Below are positions 13,673 to 15,818 of a stretch of DNA of 15,818 nt, one piece after another (positions within the stretch are counted from its first letter, which is position 1; the number at the start of each line of letters is the position of its first letter). This DNA is from AR5 sp035762565 (GTDB taxonomy: Bacteria > Methylomirabilota > Methylomirabilia > Rokubacteriales > CSP1-6), in the NCBI GenBank assembly GCA_035762565.1, contig DASTOJ010000239.1:1-15818 (forward strand), given 5' to 3'. Under the pieces are notes generated by a model that was not told the DNA's origin, did no database searches, and saw nothing but the letters and a program-made list of their open reading frames with translations. A program made the position numbers and the translations under genes.

Positions 13673-14658
13673 GCGAGGTCGTCCAGCACGCGATCGTCGG
13701 GTTCATCGTCCTGAACGTGGTCATCGGCCTGGTCACCTACGTGACCCTCCTCGAGCGCAAGTTCGCGGCGCGCATGCAGTCGCGCATCGGGCCGTACTAC
13801 GTCGGCTGGCCGCACGGGTGGCTGCAGCCCATCGCCGACGCCCTCAAGCTCATGATGAAGGAGGACATCGTCCCCACCGCAGCCGACCGCTGGGTCTACA
13901 ACCTGGCCCCGCTCGTCTTCCTGCTCCCGTGCATCCTCATCTTCGCCACGCTGCCGTTCGCGCCGGGGCTCGGGGTGGCCGACCTCAACATCGGCGTGCT
14001 CTTCTTCCTGGCGGTGTCGTCGCTGGAGATCGTCGGCCTGTTCATGGGCGGCTGGGGCTCCAACAACAAGTACGCGCTGCTCTCGGCCATGCGGGCGGTG
14101 AACCAGATCATCTCCTACGACCTGCCCTTCATCTTCGCGGCCCTCGTGCCGGTGGTGCTGGCGGGGTCGCTCCAGATGTCGGCGATCGTCGAGGCCCAGA
14201 CCGGCCTGCTCGGCTGGTACGTCTTCTATCCCGTGCTCGGCCTGCTCGCCTTCCTGCTGTTCCTGGTCGCCACGCTGGCCGCCGAGAACCGGGTGCCGTT
14301 CGACATCCTGGAGGCCGAGTCCGAGCTGGTCGCGGGCTTCCGCGTCGAGTACAGCGGGATGAAGTTCGCGCTGATCCAGCTCGGCGAGTACGCGCACATG
14401 ATCGGCACCTCGTTCCTGGGTGCGCTCTTGTTCCTGGGCGGCTGGCTGGGGCCGGGACCGGCGTGGCTGGGGCCGGTGTGGTTCCTGCTCAAGGCGATGC
14501 TGATCTTCCTGCTCGTCACCTGGGTCCGGTGGTCGTTCGTGCGCATCCGGGTCGACCAGATCCTGGCCATCTCCTGGAAGCTGCTGCTGCCGGCCACGAT
14601 CGTCCTGCTGATGGCGGCGGCCTTCGTCGTCGCCGCCGGGGGCGCCGGTGGCGCCTGA
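13669..14658 (+). CDS. nuoH: NADH-quinone oxidoreductase subunit H
   Basis: Membrane subunit at the foot of the peripheral arm that forms the quinone entry and joins redox chemistry to proton pumping. The 329 residues contain about eight hydrophobic segments. Signatures are LERKFAARMQSRIGP (about 28-42), DALKLMMKED (about 56-65), AENRVPFDILEAESELVAGF with the acidic loop (about 205-224), then VEYSGMKFALIQLGEYAHM. It follows nuoD directly; the EFG module that usually stands between them is absent. The ATG shares ATGA with the nuoD stop. Confidence 0.95.
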   Translation: MSEVVQHAIVGFIVLNVVIGLVTYVTLLERKFAARMQSRIGPYYVGWPHGWLQPIADALKLMMKEDIVPTAADRWVYNLAPLVFLLPCILIFATLPFAPGLGVADLNIGVLFFLAVSSLEIVGLFMGGWGSNNKYALLSAMRAVNQIISYDLPFIFAALVPVVLAGSLQMSAIVEAQTGLLGWYVFYPVLGLLAFLLFLVATLAAENRVPFDILEAESELVAGFRVEYSGMKFALIQLGEYAHMIGTSFLGALLFLGGWLGPGPAWLGPVWFLLKAMLIFLLVTWVRWSFVRIRVDQILAISWKLLLPATIVLLMAAAFVVAAGGAGGA

Positions 14659-15223
14659 GGCCACGACCTTCCTCGGCGAGACCGGGCAGCTCGTCCGGGC
14701 GGTCGGGCGCGCGATGGGCGTGACGCTGCGCAACCTGTTCCGCACGCCGGTGACCGTCCAGTACCCGACCGTCAAGCGCGTGTACCCCGACCGCTTCCGC
14801 GGCATCCTGGCCCTCGCCTACGAGCCGGAGACGGGCGAGGAGGCCTGCATCGGCTGCCGGCTGTGCGAGTACATCTGCCCGCCCCAGGTCATCAAGGTCG
14901 AGATGTTGAAGGCCGAGAAGCGGAACTTCGCCAAGACCTTCACGCTCGAGCTGTACTCGTGCGAGTTCTGCGAGCTGTGCGTGCAGGTGTGTCCGACCGA
15001 CGCCATCATCATGCTCAAGACCTTCGACCTCGCCACCGCCGACCGCCGCGAGCTGCTGCTTGACAAGGACCGGCTGCACGCGCTCGGCCTCCAGCACGAG
15101 CCCTCGTGGGCCACCGGCAACCGCCTGCGCGACATGCAGGCGCCGCCCAAGCCGGCCAAGACCGAGGCCCGGGCCGAGGGGAAGTCGGGAGGCAAAGCGG
15201 GCGCCAAGGAGCCGGCCGAGTGA
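14648..15223 (+). CDS. nuoI: NADH-quinone oxidoreductase subunit I
   Basis: The 8Fe ferredoxin-like subunit that holds clusters N6a and N6b and passes electrons to NuoB. Of 191 residues, CIGCRLCEYICPP (C67, C70, C73, C77) and CEFCELCVQVCPTDA (C105, C108, C111, C115) give both CxxCxxCxxxCP motifs. An N-terminal amphipathic part contacts NuoH. The C-terminal about 30 residues are a Lys/Ala/Glu-rich, low-complexity tail (PPKPAKTEARAEGKSGGKAG) not needed for the fold. The GTG start at 14648 overlaps nuoH by 11 bases, and the stop overlaps nuoJ by GTGA. Confidence 0.95.
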   Translation: MAPEATTFLGETGQLVRAVGRAMGVTLRNLFRTPVTVQYPTVKRVYPDRFRGILALAYEPETGEEACIGCRLCEYICPPQVIKVEMLKAEKRNFAKTFTLELYSCEFCELCVQVCPTDAIIMLKTFDLATADRRELLLDKDRLHALGLQHEPSWATGNRLRDMQAPPKPAKTEARAEGKSGGKAGAKEPAE

Positions 15224-15714
15224 CGGGCGAGACCGTGGCGTTCGCCGCGGTGGCCGTGGTGCTGCTCGCGTCGAGCCTCGGCGTCGTCCTCACCCCGAAC
15301 CTCTTCCACGCCGTCCTCTACCTGGCCGCCGCCCTGGTCTCGACCGGCGTGGTCTTCCTGCTGCTCGACGCGCCCTTCCTGTTCGGTGTCCAGCTGCTGC
15401 TCTACGCCGGGGGCGTCGTCACCATCGTGGTGTTCGCCATCATGCTGACCGAGCGCCTGGTGGGCCGGACCATCCGCCAGGCGAGCCGGTACCTGGTCAA
15501 CGGCGCGCTCGTGAGCGCGGCCGTGTTCGTCGGCGTGGTCGCGTTCCTGGTCCAGGTGCCGCCCGCTCCCCAGCGGGGGCCGTGGCCGGGCGACCTGACC
15601 GTCTCGCTGGGCCGGGCGCTGGTGGGCGCCTTCGCGCTCCCCTTCGAGCTGCTCGGGGTGCTGCTGATCGTCGCGCTCCTCGGCGCCCTGTACTTCGCCC
15701 GGAGCGAAAGCTGA
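15220..15714 (+). CDS. nuoJ: NADH-quinone oxidoreductase subunit J
   Basis: Membrane subunit next to NuoA and NuoK in the complex I proton path. The 164 residues hold five hydrophobic segments. The third contains the family pattern GVQLLLYAGGVVTIVVFAIM (about 54-73), with the conserved Tyr and Gly-Gly of the pi-bulge helix whose rotation is thought to gate proton flow. The GTG start overlaps nuoI by four bases. The operon is interrupted after this gene by a dispersed repeat; nuoK is expected beyond the window. Confidence 0.94.
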   Translation: MTGETVAFAAVAVVLLASSLGVVLTPNLFHAVLYLAAALVSTGVVFLLLDAPFLFGVQLLLYAGGVVTIVVFAIMLTERLVGRTIRQASRYLVNGALVSAAVFVGVVAFLVQVPPAPQRGPWPGDLTVSLGRALVGAFALPFELLGVLLIVALLGALYFARSES

Positions 15715-15818
15715 TGCCCTGCGCGGACCGCGGTGACACCGGAGGGTGGGTGCGGGGGCCGCGAGCGCGCCATCATGGCGAGCCGTTGTCGCCGTTCGAG
15801 CGCAGGGCTCGGCGAGCG
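15715..15818 (+). repeat. Partial copy of the dispersed repeat after nuoJ
   Basis: From 15765 to 15807 the sequence is identical to 7720-7762 in the ior palindrome. Identity continues with two changes to the window edge at 15818 (matching 7763-7773). The 50 bases before it (15715-15764) are GC-rich and only loosely like the left arm, so this is a divergent or differently bounded copy. The element continues beyond the window. No gene is visible in the stretch. Confidence 0.85.

Noticed and set aside
13330..14805. A 491-codon minus-strand open frame opposite nuoD-nuoH
   Set aside because: Shadow frame, rich in Gln, Arg and Asp, produced by the hydrophobic codons of nuoH read backwards.

Overview
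The window is a high-GC bacterial segment. It has dense, short-spaced genes, many GTG starts, 4-bp ATGA/GTGA stop-start overlaps and CCA-encoded tRNAs. The gene content is a split nuo operon without nuoEFG, an iorA/iorB pair of the DUF6537 type, and a REC-PilZ regulator. This would suit an uncultured soil or sediment lineage such as Rokubacteria/NC10 or a deltaproteobacterium-like group. That assignment is an inference from gene style, not a phylogenetic result.

Region 1 (1-5100) is accessory DNA. A complete IS1634-like insertion sequence (141-2184, minus-strand transposase) has 15-bp perfect terminal inverted repeats flanked by CTAG on both sides. Immediately right of it lies a decayed type II restriction-modification locus. 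It consists of the N-terminal part of an amino-methyltransferase (motif IV DPPF) that has lost its centre, then a BglII-like restriction endonuclease gene carrying a frameshift. A convergent GT2 glycosyltransferase follows. Next, all on the minus strand, come a LAGLIDADG homing endonuclease gene, tRNA-Leu(CAA), tRNA-Ala(GGC) and a strong hairpin. The endonuclease reading frame ends inside the tRNA-Leu gene.

Region 2 (5100-9520) holds iorA and iorB, an indolepyruvate (2-oxoacid):ferredoxin oxidoreductase acting on aryl-pyruvates. Two palindromic sequences interrupt this pair. A 265-bp MITE-like element with 57-bp arms fills the iorA-iorB gap almost exactly. A 77-bp perfect-stem palindrome lies in frame inside iorB at the junction between the catalytic gamma domain and the DUF6537 region. 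Part of the first element recurs at the right end of the window (15765-15818), so it is a dispersed repeat family.

Region 3 (9520-15818) starts with a convergent REC-PilZ response regulator. It is divergent from the complex I operon nuoA-nuoB-nuoC-[NIPSNAP]-nuoD-nuoH-nuoI-nuoJ. nuoC and nuoD are separate, nuoE/F/G are absent from their usual place between nuoD and nuoH, and a double-NIPSNAP-domain gene sits between nuoC and nuoD with its own good Shine-Dalgarno site. A dispersed repeat follows nuoJ; nuoK-N presumably lie beyond the edge. IorAB would reduce ferredoxin, and an Nuo lacking EFG could take electrons from a donor other than NADH, so the two may be linked, but nothing in the sequence proves it.

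I did not find an obviously new defence or mobile system. The best leads are the NIPSNAP insertion in nuo, the two palindrome insertions in the ior locus, and the homing-endonuclease/tRNA overlap.
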